From Acetobacteraceae bacterium (GTDB taxonomy: Bacteria; Pseudomonadota; Alphaproteobacteria; Acetobacterales; Acetobacteraceae): a stretch of DNA of 6,029 bases. The stretch covers positions 1 through 6,029 of the forward strand of contig JACMOQ010000184.1 in NCBI GenBank assembly GCA_014377905.1, given 5' to 3'. Positions 1 through 6,029 of the stretch are shown piece after piece. The translations under genes were made by a program, and so were the position numbers. The stretch's first letter is position 1. The number at the start of each line of letters is the position of its first letter. A model generated the notes under the pieces. It saw only the letters and a program-made list of their open reading frames with translations, made no database searches and was not told where the DNA came from.

Positions 1-504
1 CTGTATGTCACCCATGACCAGCAGGAAGCCGTGGTGCTCGGCGACCGCATCGGCGTCATGCAGGGCGGCAAACTGCGCCAGATGGCCACGCCCGCCGAAA
101 TTTATAATCGCCCCGCCGACCAGTTCGTTGCCGAATTCACCGGGGCATCAAGCATGTTGCCCTGCCGCCTGGCCCGGCGGGACGGCGAGTTCGGCATGGT
201 GGAAATGGCCGATGGCAGCACCGTCGAAGCCTGGATGCCGGCAGCACCCGCCATCGGCACCGCCATGGTGCTCGCCATCCGCCCCGAAAACGCCCTGCTC
301 GGCGCGGCGGGCGGCAGCAACCACTTCACCGCCAAAGTCCACGCGCTGCGCTATCAGGGCACCCAGACGATCTACGAACTCGACGCGCTGGGCGGCCGGA
401 TCGAAGCCCTCGAACTCGGCACCGCCGCCCGCCACCCCCAGGGGTCGGAGGTCAGCCTGACCCTGCCGCCGGCACTCACCTGGGCGTATGCCGCGCCCGT
501 GTGA
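1..504 (+). CDS. ABC transporter ATP-binding protein, C-terminal part (5' end outside window)
   Basis: This is the last 167 codons of a cytoplasmic ATPase that powers an ABC importer. The visible part opens with LYVTHDQQEA, the H-loop with its switch histidine (codon 13-15), followed by DRIGVMQGGKLRQMATPAEIYNRPADQFVAEFTG. This run is typical of the MalK/PotA/FbpC class, where it closes the nucleotide-binding domain. After about residue 50 comes a TOBE-like regulatory region, including the usual LAIRPEN strand (about residues 90-96). Walker A, the Q-loop, the ABC signature and Walker B must lie upstream of the window. The class serves spermidine/putrescine, iron, sugar and glycerol-phosphate importers; the substrate cannot be read from this half. 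A polyamine role would fit the decarboxylase downstream but is only inference. The reading frame is open from base 1 and ends at TGA 502-504. No terminator is visible before the kinase gene 40 bases on, so read-through is possible. Confidence 0.93.
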   Translation: MYVTHDQQEAVVLGDRIGVMQGGKLRQMATPAEIYNRPADQFVAEFTGASSMLPCRLARRDGEFGMVEMADGSTVEAWMPAAPAIGTAMVLAIRPENALLGAAGGSNHFTAKVHALRYQGTQTIYELDALGGRIEALELGTAARHPQGSEVSLTLPPALTWAYAAPV

Positions 505-511
505 GGTTTCG

Positions 512-539
512 TTGCACGGCGCACCCGAGCCGCTATAAG
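512..539 (+). promoter_or_regulatory. Candidate sigma70-like promoter for the hybrid kinase
   Basis: TATAAG at 534-539 matches five of six bases of the -10 consensus. TTGCAC at 512-517 is a weak -35 box (TTG only), with a 16-base spacer. Transcription would be expected to begin near 545-546, on the kinase ATG itself, giving a message with almost no leader. The bases AAGG at 537-540, four bases before the ATG, could instead act as a weak ribosome binding site on a longer transcript coming from the ABC gene. The -35 box is poor, so this is tentative. Confidence 0.3.
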
Positions 540-544
540 GCTGA

Positions 545-3508
545 ATGGCTCCTAAACGCGCGCGAACCACCGTCAAAGCCTTGCCGTCACCTGCCTTCCT
601 CGACGGCGGCGGGGAAATGGGCGCGCGCATCCGCGCTCATGATTGGGCGGCAACGTCCATCGGACCACCAGCGTCCTGGCCGCAGGGCCTGAAGACTGCG
701 GTGCGCCTGTTGCTGTCCTGCGGTCATCCGATGTGGATCTTCTGGGGCCCGGAGCTCCTCCAGTTCTATAACGATGCTTATGCACCCTCGCTCATGCCGG
801 ACCGTCACCCATCAGCGCTCGGGCAGCGCGGCCAGGAATGCTGGGCGGAAATATGGGATATCATCGGTCCGCAAATCGCCCAGGTCCAGGCCGGCGATGG
901 CTCCACCTGGAACGATAATCAACTTATCCCGCTCATCCGCGACGGGCGCATGCAGGACACGTATTGGACCTACAGCTATGGCCCGATCGACACGCCCGGC
1001 GCGCCTAACGGCATTGGCGGCGTGCTCGTGATCTGCCAGGAAGTAACCCGGACGGTGCTCACCGACCGTCGCCAGGGTTTCCGGCTGGACCTGGAAAAGG
1101 CGCTGCACGGCCTGTCCGATCCTGACGAGATAATGGCGGTTGCGGCCGAACGGCTCGGGCGCTTTCTGGGCGCGAGCCGCTGCGGCTATGCCGAGATCGA
1201 TGCGACCGGTGACGAGGCTGTTGTTACACGCGATTGGACCGACGGTGCCCTGCCCAGCGTTAATGGCCGCCACACGAAAGGCGTGTTCAAATCAGAGTTT
1301 GCGGAAGATTATCGCGCCGGGCGGGCGGTCAGAATTGTCGATACTCTCGCTGACGGGCGCTTTGCTGCTGTTGCAGCCGCATTTTCCCCACACGGGATCA
1401 TACGCGGCTGGCTTGGCATCCCATTTTTGCAGAACGGGCGGCTCGTCGGCATTTTCTTCATCCATGATATCGCACCACGCCATTGGACGATTGAAGACGA
1501 GGCGTTGGTTCGCGACGTGACCGAACGCATCTGGTCAACCGTTGCGGCAGCGCGCGCCCAGGCTGCCTTGCGCGACGCTGAAGCCGAACTGCGCGCCGCG
1601 ACGGAACTCAACCCACAAAGTCCGTGGACCGCCGATGCGCAAGGCGGCATACTCAGTTTCAGCCCAAATTGGCTTGCGCTGACCGGCCTTTCCGCGGACG
1701 CCGCTCAAAATGAGGAATGGCTGACCGCGCTGCATCCTGATGAACGTACCACGATGGATTCGGCTTGGGCGCACGCGACCGCCACCGGAACGTCCTATGA
1801 TATCGAGCACCGCCTCAGGCTCGCCGACGGATCATTTCGCTGGATGCGGTCACGTGCCCAGCCGCGCCGCGATGCCGATGGCACCATCGTGCGCTGGTAT
1901 GGCGTCATGGAAGATATCCATGACCGCAAATTGGCGAGAGCCGCGCTGCGCGCGCTGAACGCCAACCTCGAGGAACAGGTTGACGTGCGAACCGCCGAAC
2001 GTGACGCGGCCTGGCGCACCAGTGAAGATTTTTTCGACATATGCAGCCTCGATGGCGTGCGGCGCACCGTCAACCCAGGTGGCGCCGCAGCCCTCGGCTA
2101 CACCGTCAATGAAGTGACCGCGATGACGTTCGGCGCGCTCAATCATCCCGACGACCGCGCCGACAGCATGGACGCCTTCGCCCAGGTGGCGGGCGGCGCC
2201 ACAGTCCGTGATTTCGATATGCGGCTGCGCGCCAAAGACGGCAGCTACCGCCACTATAGCTGGATTGGGGTTCGCGGCGACGGCGTTGTCTATGGCGCCG
2301 GCCGCGACATCACCACGCGCAAGGCCCGCGAAGCCGAACTGCACGCCGTCGGGGAACAATTGCGCCAGGCGCAGAAGATGGAGGCGGTCGGCCAGTTGAC
2401 CGGCGGCCTCGCGCATGATTTCAACAATATGCTGCAAGCCACCCGCCTCGGGCTTGATCTGGCGCGCCAACGCATTGATCGTGGCCGGGCGGCCGATGCG
2501 GCGCCCTTCCTGGACGCGGCCAGTCGTGGGGTGGACCGGGCCGCGGCCCTGACCCACCGCCTGCTCGCCTTCGCCCGGCGCCAGGCGCTGGATGCCAAGT
2601 CGGTGATCGTTGAAACGCTGGTCCGCGATCTGGTGGATCTGATCCAGCGCACCGTGGGGCCGTCAATCGCGGTCCGCACCCAACTCTGCGCAGGAAACTG
2701 GCCGGTTCTGTGCGATGCCAACCAGCTTGAGAACGCGTTGCTCAACCTCTCCATCAATGCGCGCGATGCCATGCCGAATGGCGGCGTGCTGACCTTGTCG
2801 ACCGCCGTCATGGCGCTGTCGGCCGCCGATCTCGCCGGCGACATTGGTCGCGTGCCAGGCGATTACGTCGCAATCTCGGTCACCGACACCGGCCAAGGCA
2901 TGACAGACGACGTGTTGAGCCATGCGTTCGAGCCATTTTTCACCACCAAGCCGCTCGGGCAGGGCACCGGCCTCGGGCTATCGCAGATCCATGGCTTCAT
3001 GCACCAATCCGCCGGCTTGATCAGGTTGGATAGCGCGCTCGACCAGGGAACCACGGTACGGCTGTTCCTGCCGCGCTTTGTCGGCACCGACTCCCTCCCG
3101 GAAATGCCAAACCCGGAACCGCTGACCGATGCCGGGGCTGGCGGCCAGCTTCTCCTGCTGGTTGAGGATGTCGACGTGGTGCGCACCCTGACCGCCGAAA
3201 TCCTGCGGGAACAAGGCTACCGCGTGCTTGAAGCCGCCGACGGTGCCCAAGCTTTGCGCCTGCTTGCCGACCACACCCATGTCGCGGCGCTGATCACCGA
3301 TGTTGGGCTGCCCGGCATGAACGGGCGGCAACTGGCGGATACCGCGCGGGAACATTGGCCCGAACTGCCCGTCCTGTTCGTGACAGGCTATGCCGGGCTG
3401 GCGCTGCGCGAGGCGCTGGCGCCGGGCATGGAACTGATCGGCAAGCCATTCAAGCTCGATGTGTTCCTGGCAATAATCCGCCGCATGGTCGGCGGCGCGC
3501 CAGACTGA
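545..3508 (+). CDS. Soluble hybrid sensor histidine kinase (PAS-GAF-PAS-PAS-HisKA-HATPase-REC)
   Basis: This 987-residue protein senses a signal, autophosphorylates on histidine and passes phosphate to its own receiver domain. Domains in order: an N-terminal PAS-like region (about 20-175, with FWGPELLQFYNDAYAP); a GAF domain (about 179-335); a PAS domain (about 354-460, ending GVMEDIHDRK); a helical linker (about 463-492, LNANLEEQVDVRTAERDAAW); a third PAS (about 493-595, ending GAGRDITTRK); HisKA with phospho-acceptor His624 in GGLAHDFNN; HATPase with N-box Asn734/Asn738, G1 Asp781 (DTGQGM), F-box from Phe795 and G2 GQGTGLGL (807-); and a receiver domain (about 868-985) with Glu874/Asp875, phospho-Asp919, Thr947 and Lys967. 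All catalytic residues are present. No membrane segment or signal peptide is seen, so it should be cytoplasmic. The ATG at 545 directly follows an in-frame TGA (542-544), so an earlier start is impossible; Met25 is a less likely alternative. No response-regulator or HPt gene lies within the window. The input signal is unknown; there is no LOV cysteine motif. Confidence 0.95.
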   Translation: MAPKRARTTVKALPSPAFLDGGGEMGARIRAHDWAATSIGPPASWPQGLKTAVRLLLSCGHPMWIFWGPELLQFYNDAYAPSLMPDRHPSALGQRGQECWAEIWDIIGPQIAQVQAGDGSTWNDNQLIPLIRDGRMQDTYWTYSYGPIDTPGAPNGIGGVLVICQEVTRTVLTDRRQGFRLDLEKALHGLSDPDEIMAVAAERLGRFLGASRCGYAEIDATGDEAVVTRDWTDGALPSVNGRHTKGVFKSEFAEDYRAGRAVRIVDTLADGRFAAVAAAFSPHGIIRGWLGIPFLQNGRLVGIFFIHDIAPRHWTIEDEALVRDVTERIWSTVAAARAQAALRDAEAELRAATELNPQSPWTADAQGGILSFSPNWLALTGLSADAAQNEEWLTALHPDERTTMDSAWAHATATGTSYDIEHRLRLADGSFRWMRSRAQPRRDADGTIVRWYGVMEDIHDRKLARAALRALNANLEEQVDVRTAERDAAWRTSEDFFDICSLDGVRRTVNPGGAAALGYTVNEVTAMTFGALNHPDDRADSMDAFAQVAGGATVRDFDMRLRAKDGSYRHYSWIGVRGDGVVYGAGRDITTRKAREAELHAVGEQLRQAQKMEAVGQLTGGLAHDFNNMLQATRLGLDLARQRIDRGRAADAAPFLDAASRGVDRAAALTHRLLAFARRQALDAKSVIVETLVRDLVDLIQRTVGPSIAVRTQLCAGNWPVLCDANQLENALLNLSINARDAMPNGGVLTLSTAVMALSAADLAGDIGRVPGDYVAISVTDTGQGMTDDVLSHAFEPFFTTKPLGQGTGLGLSQIHGFMHQSAGLIRLDSALDQGTTVRLFLPRFVGTDSLPEMPNPEPLTDAGAGGQLLLLVEDVDVVRTLTAEILREQGYRVLEAADGAQALRLLADHTHVAALITDVGLPGMNGRQLADTAREHWPELPVLFVTGYAGLALREALAPGMELIGKPFKLDVFLAIIRRMVGGAPD

Positions 3509-3520
3509 CAAAAAAATCAC

Positions 3521-3549
3521 TTGCGCCGCTGGAGTAGGGGCCCTATTCC
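3521..3549 (+). promoter_or_regulatory. Weak candidate promoter for the decarboxylase
   Basis: TTGCGC (3521-3526) and TATTCC (3544-3549) are separated by 17 bases. The match to the sigma70 consensus is poor, and the elements overlap the GC-rich stem that may end the kinase transcript. If used, it would give a leader of about 160 bases before the decarboxylase. It is listed because no better promoter was found in the gap. Confidence 0.15.
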
Positions 3550-3558
3550 CCCTCTCCA
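3530..3558 (+). terminator. GC-rich stem-loop after the kinase gene, possible terminator
   Basis: TGGAG (3530-3534) pairs with CTCCA (3554-3558) and AGGGG (3536-3540) with CCCCT (3549-3553). This makes a ten-pair stem with one bulged T (3535) and an eight-base loop. It lies 21 bases past the kinase stop, where a terminator is expected. No T-run follows on the + strand, so it is not a textbook intrinsic terminator; it could pause polymerase or protect the 3' end instead. Confidence 0.35.
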
Positions 3559-3596
3559 CGCAGCAACGCACGTGCCTCTGGCCCCCCATCATAAGG

Positions 3597-3699
3597 GTTA
3601 CGTAACGACGTCAAGCGTTCTGGCAATCGTCTGGTCGCTGGTTCGTTCGACCGTTTCGCAACTTACGCCCGTCGTCTTACTCAGGCGGGTGTCATATCT
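3597..3699 (+). promoter_or_regulatory. Putative structured 5' leader of the decarboxylase (speF-leader-like position)
   Basis: ACGCCCG (3665-3671) pairs with CGGGTGT (3686-3692) in a seven-pair stem with one G-U pair and a 14-base loop, ending eight bases before the ribosome binding site. ACGACG (3605-3610) could pair instead with CGTCGT (3670-3675), which would break that hairpin, so two exclusive folds can be drawn. A conserved RNA called the speF leader is known upstream of ornithine decarboxylase genes in alphaproteobacteria; gene type and position fit, but I cannot confirm the match to its consensus by eye. The limits given are approximate. Confidence 0.35.
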
Positions 3700-3706
3700 G
3701 GGGGAG
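3700..3706 (+). promoter_or_regulatory. Ribosome binding site that sets the decarboxylase start
   Basis: GGGGGAG at 3700-3706 lies eight bases before ATG 3715, the ideal spacing. A GTG at 3706 is in frame but its first base is the last base of this site, so it cannot be served by it. The ATG is therefore the likely start. Confidence 0.75.
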
Positions 3707-3714
3707 TGCGCGCG

Positions 3715-4845
3715 ATGACATCAAAAATCGCCCGTTTTCTTATTGACCATCAGCCGGCCACGCCGTGCCTGGTGCTGGACGTGGATCGTGTGGAAGCCAA
3801 TTTCCGCCGGGTCAGCGCGGGCTTGCCGCTCGCGCGGGTTTACTATGCGGTAAAGGCCAATCCGGCCCGCCCGATACTCGACCGTCTTGTTGCACTTGGC
3901 AGCAGCTTTGATGCCGCCGGCATCGAGGAAGTCGAGATGTGCCTGGCCGCCGGTGCGCGGCCATCGCAAATCAGCTTCGGCAATACGATCAAAAAATCGT
4001 CCGCCATCACCCGCGCGTTTGCTGCCGGGGTGGACATGTTTGCCTTCGATTCGGCCGAGGAACTCGACAAGCTCGCCACCTGCGCCCCCGGCAGCCGGGT
4101 TTATTGCCGCATCCTGGTGGAAAACGAAGGCGCCGACTGGCCGCTAAGCCGCAAGTTCGGCACCACCATCGCCAATGCCCGCACCCTGATGCTGCGCGCT
4201 GCCGAACTGGGCCTCGACCCATACGGCCTGTCGTTCCATGTCGGCAGCCAGCAAACCACCACCAGCAGCTACGAAGCCGCCATCGGCAGGGTCGCCATGC
4301 TGTTCACCGATCTGCGCGATGCGGGGATGAATATCCGCATGGTCAATCTCGGCGGCGGCTTCCCGGTGCGCTACCGCGACGAAGTTCCGGCCTTCGACGC
4401 CTTCGCCAACGCCATCATGGGCGCGATGGTCGCCCATTTCGGCAACGCGCTCCCGGAAATGCTGATCGAACCAGGCCGCTCCATCGTCGGCGACGCCGGA
4501 TTGATCTTGTCCGAAGTCGTGCTGGTCAGCCGCCGCGACCCCGCGGACCCGATCCGCTGGGTCTATCTCGACATCGGCCGCTTCGGTGGCCTCGCCGAAA
4601 CCGAAGGCGAGTCGATCAAATACCACTTCACCACCAAGCATGACGGCGGTGAAACCGGCCCGGTCGCGATCGCCGGCCCCACCTGCGATGGCGCCGATAT
4701 CATGTACGAACGCAGCAATTACCGGCTGCCATTGGCTTTGACTCATGGCGATCTGGTCGAAATCCAGTCCACCGGCGCCTACACCACCACCTACGCCAGC
4801 CAGAAGTTCAACGGCTTCACCCCGCTGGGCGAACACTACATCTGA
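3715..4845 (+). CDS. PLP-dependent ornithine decarboxylase (possibly lysine/ornithine), alanine-racemase fold
   Basis: The 376-residue enzyme should decarboxylate L-ornithine to putrescine in the cytoplasm, the entry step to polyamines. Family landmarks, numbered from ATG 3715 with trypanosome ODC equivalents from memory: Lys47 in YYAVKAN, the Schiff-base lysine (K69); Asp66 and Glu72 (D88, E94); His175 in FHVGSQ, stacking on PLP (H197); the phosphate-binding GGGFP loop from Gly213; EPGR 252-255 (E274, R277); Cys324-Asp325 in GPTCDGAD (C360, D361, partner-subunit active site); and Tyr356 in GAYTTTYAS (Y389). The length fits the short bacterial ODC group. The segment YLDIGRFGG puts Asp286-Ile287 where eukaryotic ODC has Asn-Asp(332)-Gly, so side-chain recognition may differ and lysine use cannot be excluded. 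The GTG at 3706 would add MRA but overlaps the ribosome binding site. The long leader suggests control at RNA level. It is complete, with no sign of decay. Confidence 0.93.
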   Translation: MTSKIARFLIDHQPATPCLVLDVDRVEANFRRVSAGLPLARVYYAVKANPARPILDRLVALGSSFDAAGIEEVEMCLAAGARPSQISFGNTIKKSSAITRAFAAGVDMFAFDSAEELDKLATCAPGSRVYCRILVENEGADWPLSRKFGTTIANARTLMLRAAELGLDPYGLSFHVGSQQTTTSSYEAAIGRVAMLFTDLRDAGMNIRMVNLGGGFPVRYRDEVPAFDAFANAIMGAMVAHFGNALPEMLIEPGRSIVGDAGLILSEVVLVSRRDPADPIRWVYLDIGRFGGLAETEGESIKYHFTTKHDGGETGPVAIAGPTCDGADIMYERSNYRLPLALTHGDLVEIQSTGAYTTTYASQKFNGFTPLGEHYI

Positions 4846-4890
4846 CGGTTTTGTGTGGACATCCGCAACACACTCAGCAAACGTTTAATC

Positions 4891-5145
4891 ATGAACCAAA
4901 TGCTCCCCCTCACCGAGGTCAACATTCATCTGCGCGCCTGGCAAGGCGCTGGACTTGGCCGCGCCATGCTCGCCGACATCACCCGCCGTGCCCTTATCGC
5001 GGCCCGACAAGTTTCGGCACGGCTTATTGTGGTCCACGCGATTTCTCCAGCGTCGGAAGCCTTCCACCTCCATCACGGCTTCACCCGCCTGCCGGTCGAA
5101 ACCCCAACCCTGGCACTCGACCTGATCAAACTGCACGGCTTTTGA
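4891..5145 (+). pseudogene. C-terminal half of a TacT-like GNAT acetyltransferase (probable toxin-gene remnant)
   Basis: The 84 codons from ATG 4891 (GTG 4855 would add 12) match the second half of a GNAT acetyltransferase. QGAGLG (18-23) is the acetyl-CoA pyrophosphate-binding Q-x-x-G-x-G motif, followed by a helix, then ARLIVVHAIS (43-52) and EAFHLHHGF (56-64). The order and spacing resemble TacT-type toxins, which acetylate charged tRNAs and have about 160 residues. Here the first half is missing: upstream residues show no GNAT strands, the RLAVD strand before the motif seems shortened to HL, and the decarboxylase gene ends 45 bases before. The family's catalytic tyrosine in FYxHHGF is His59. 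No ribosome binding site precedes either start and no DUF1778-type antitoxin lies next to it. The open frame argues for recent decay or for a small retained product; I favour a non-functional remnant. The TacT comparison is from memory. Confidence 0.72.
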
Positions 5146-5170
5146 CCTGAAACCCGCCCTGCAATAGAAT
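5142..5170 (+). promoter_or_regulatory. Sigma70-type promoter of the thiolase gene
   Basis: TTGACC (5142-5147) and TAGAAT (5165-5170) each match the sigma70 consensus at five of six bases, with the ideal 17-base spacer. Transcription would start near 5177, giving a leader of about 31 bases that carries the ribosome binding site AGGAAG (5194-5199). The -35 box contains the stop codon of the GNAT fragment (TGA 5143-5145). Confidence 0.65.
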
Positions 5171-5207
5171 CCCGCTCATAGGAAACCCAAACCAGGAAGC
5201 CACCGCC

Positions 5208-6029
5208 ATGCGCGAAGCCGTCATTGTCTCCACCGCCCGTACCGCCATCGGCAAAGCCTATCGCGGCGGCTTTAACGACACCCAGGCGCAATCCCTTGGT
5301 GGCCATGTCATCGCCGCCGCCGTCCAACGCGCCGGCATCGATCCCGCCGAAGTGGATGACGTGGTGATGGGCGCCGCCCTGCAACAAGGCTCCACCGGCT
5401 TCAACTTCGCGCGCCAATGCGCCCTCCTCGGTGGCCTGCCAGAATCCGTCGCCGGCATGTCAATGGACCGCCAATGCGCGTCCGGCCTGATGGGCATCGC
5501 AACAGCCGCCAAACAAATCATGCATGACGGCATGACCATCGCGATCGGCGGAGGCCTCGAATCCATCTCCCTCGTGCAGAACGACAAAGCCAACCATTTC
5601 CGCCGCCAGGACCCGGCTTTGTTCGCCTCCCACCCGGCGCTCTACATGGCAATGCTGGAAACCGCCGAAATCGTCGCCGCCAAATACGGCGTCAGCCGCG
5701 AAGCCCAGGATGAATACGCCCTGCAATCCCAACAGCGCGTCGCCCAGGCCCAGGCCGAAGGCCGCTTCACCGCCGAAATCGTGCCGATGACCACATCGAT
5801 GAAAGTCTTCGACAAAGCCACCAACACATCATCCGACCGCCAAATCACCGTCGCCCAGGACGAAGGCAACCGCCCGCAAACCGTGCTGGCCGACCTGCAA
5901 AAGCTGCAACCCGTCTTCAAAGACGGCCAACGCATCGCAATCGGCAAATTCATCACCGCCGGCAATGCCTCCCAACTGTCCGACGGCGCATCCGTCTCCG
6001 TGCTCATGGAAGCCAAAGAAGCCGAACGC
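5208..6029 (+). CDS. Thiolase (acetyl-CoA C-acyltransferase family), N-terminal part; 3' end outside window
   Basis: The first 274 codons of a thiolase of usually about 390 residues are visible. The family either condenses two acetyl-CoA to acetoacetyl-CoA or cleaves 3-ketoacyl-CoA in beta-oxidation. The start reads MREAVIVSTARTAIGKAYRG, the standard thiolase N-terminus. The nucleophilic cysteine is Cys90 in MDRQCASGLMGI. GGGLESIS follows near residue 117, and GNASQLSDGAS near 252 marks entry into the second half. The closing GHP and CxGGG motifs with the catalytic His and second Cys fall outside. ATG 5208 is chosen because AGGAAG (5194-5199) lies eight bases upstream and the protein begins exactly at the conserved strand. 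It has its own promoter and no overlap with the GNAT fragment. Synthetic and degradative roles cannot be separated from this part; the N-terminal style leans towards the broad acetyl-CoA C-acyltransferases common in alphaproteobacteria. Confidence 0.95.
   Translation, partial: MREAVIVSTARTAIGKAYRGGFNDTQAQSLGGHVIAAAVQRAGIDPAEVDDVVMGAALQQGSTGFNFARQCALLGGLPESVAGMSMDRQCASGLMGIATAAKQIMHDGMTIAIGGGLESISLVQNDKANHFRRQDPALFASHPALYMAMLETAEIVAAKYGVSREAQDEYALQSQQRVAQAQAEGRFTAEIVPMTTSMKVFDKATNTSSDRQITVAQDEGNRPQTVLADLQKLQPVFKDGQRIAIGKFITAGNASQLSDGASVSVLMEAKEAER

Larger units (their letters stand above)
3509..3714 (+). other. 206-base non-coding region between kinase and decarboxylase
   Basis: There is no credible gene here: the only open frame (TTG or GTG starts, no ribosome binding site) gives a low-complexity peptide and runs into the decarboxylase start. 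In order it holds a run of seven A (3510-3516), a GC-rich stem-loop (3530-3558), the palindrome GTTACGTAAC (3597-3606), a short inverted repeat GGTCG/CGACC (3633-3637 and 3648-3652), a seven-pair hairpin (3665-3692) and the decarboxylase ribosome binding site (3700-3706). The density of structure suggests the end of one transcript followed by a regulated leader of the next. Confidence 0.7.

Noticed and set aside
450..462. Inverted repeat GGTCAG-C-CTGACC near the end of the ABC gene
   Set aside because: It lies inside the coding frame, has a one-base centre that cannot form an RNA loop, and has no T-run or nearby promoter; probably chance.
1850..2557. 235-codon open frame on the - strand opposite the kinase
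   Set aside because: It lies antisense to conserved PAS and HisKA coding sequence and gives no recognisable domain; such frames are expected in GC-rich coding DNA.
3706..3714. GTG 3706 as the decarboxylase start
   Set aside because: Its first base is part of the ribosome binding site GGGGGAG, which is ideally spaced for ATG 3715.
3521..3718. 65-codon open frame in the gap before the decarboxylase, as a possible leader peptide
   Set aside because: It starts only at TTG or GTG without a ribosome binding site, contains no ATG, has no ornithine-sensing-like motif I recognise, and overlaps the decarboxylase start.
4144..4836. 230-codon open frame on the - strand opposite the decarboxylase
   Set aside because: It mirrors a clearly conserved enzyme gene and encodes a low-complexity, Gly/Ala/Asp-rich product without a family match.
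4853..4873. GTGTG/CACAC hairpin after the decarboxylase stop as a terminator
   Set aside because: Only five pairs with an 11-base loop and no T-run after it; an alternative five-pair fold overlaps it, so neither is convincing.

Overview
The window looks like a chromosomal stretch of a high-GC Gram-negative bacterium, most likely an alphaproteobacterium. This rests on GC- and C-rich codon use, the style of the hybrid sensor kinase (GGLAHDFNN-type H-box) and the bacterial alanine-racemase-fold ornithine decarboxylase. The genus cannot be fixed from the sequence. All supported genes are on the + strand.

Layout: (1) 1-504 is the 3' end of an ABC transporter ATPase gene (switch histidine and C-terminal TOBE-like part). 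(2) After a 40-base gap, 545-3508 encodes a large soluble hybrid histidine kinase: PAS-GAF-PAS-PAS-HisKA-HATPase-REC. (3) 3509-3714 is a 206-base non-coding stretch with a GC-rich stem near the kinase stop, a 10-base palindrome and a hairpin just before a strong ribosome binding site. It could hold the leader RNA of the next gene. (4) 3715-4845 encodes a PLP-dependent ornithine (or lysine/ornithine) decarboxylase, the putrescine-forming step of polyamine synthesis. (5) 4891-5145 is an open C-terminal half of a TacT-like GNAT acetyltransferase, probably a decayed toxin gene. (6) A good sigma70-type promoter (TTGACC-17-TAGAAT) overlaps the end of that fragment. (7) 5208-6029 is the 5' part of a thiolase gene that runs off the window.

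The genes do not form one obvious pathway. The transporter ATPase could belong to a polyamine or other polycation importer, which would fit the decarboxylase, but this half of the protein does not show its substrate. The kinase has no response-regulator gene beside it within the window, and the thiolase appears to be an independent transcription unit. I saw no tRNA, rRNA, CRISPR array, insertion sequence or phage gene. I did not find a clearly new biological system. The best leads are the decarboxylase leader, the toxin remnant, the possible leaderless start of the kinase and the compositional dip over its GAF domain.
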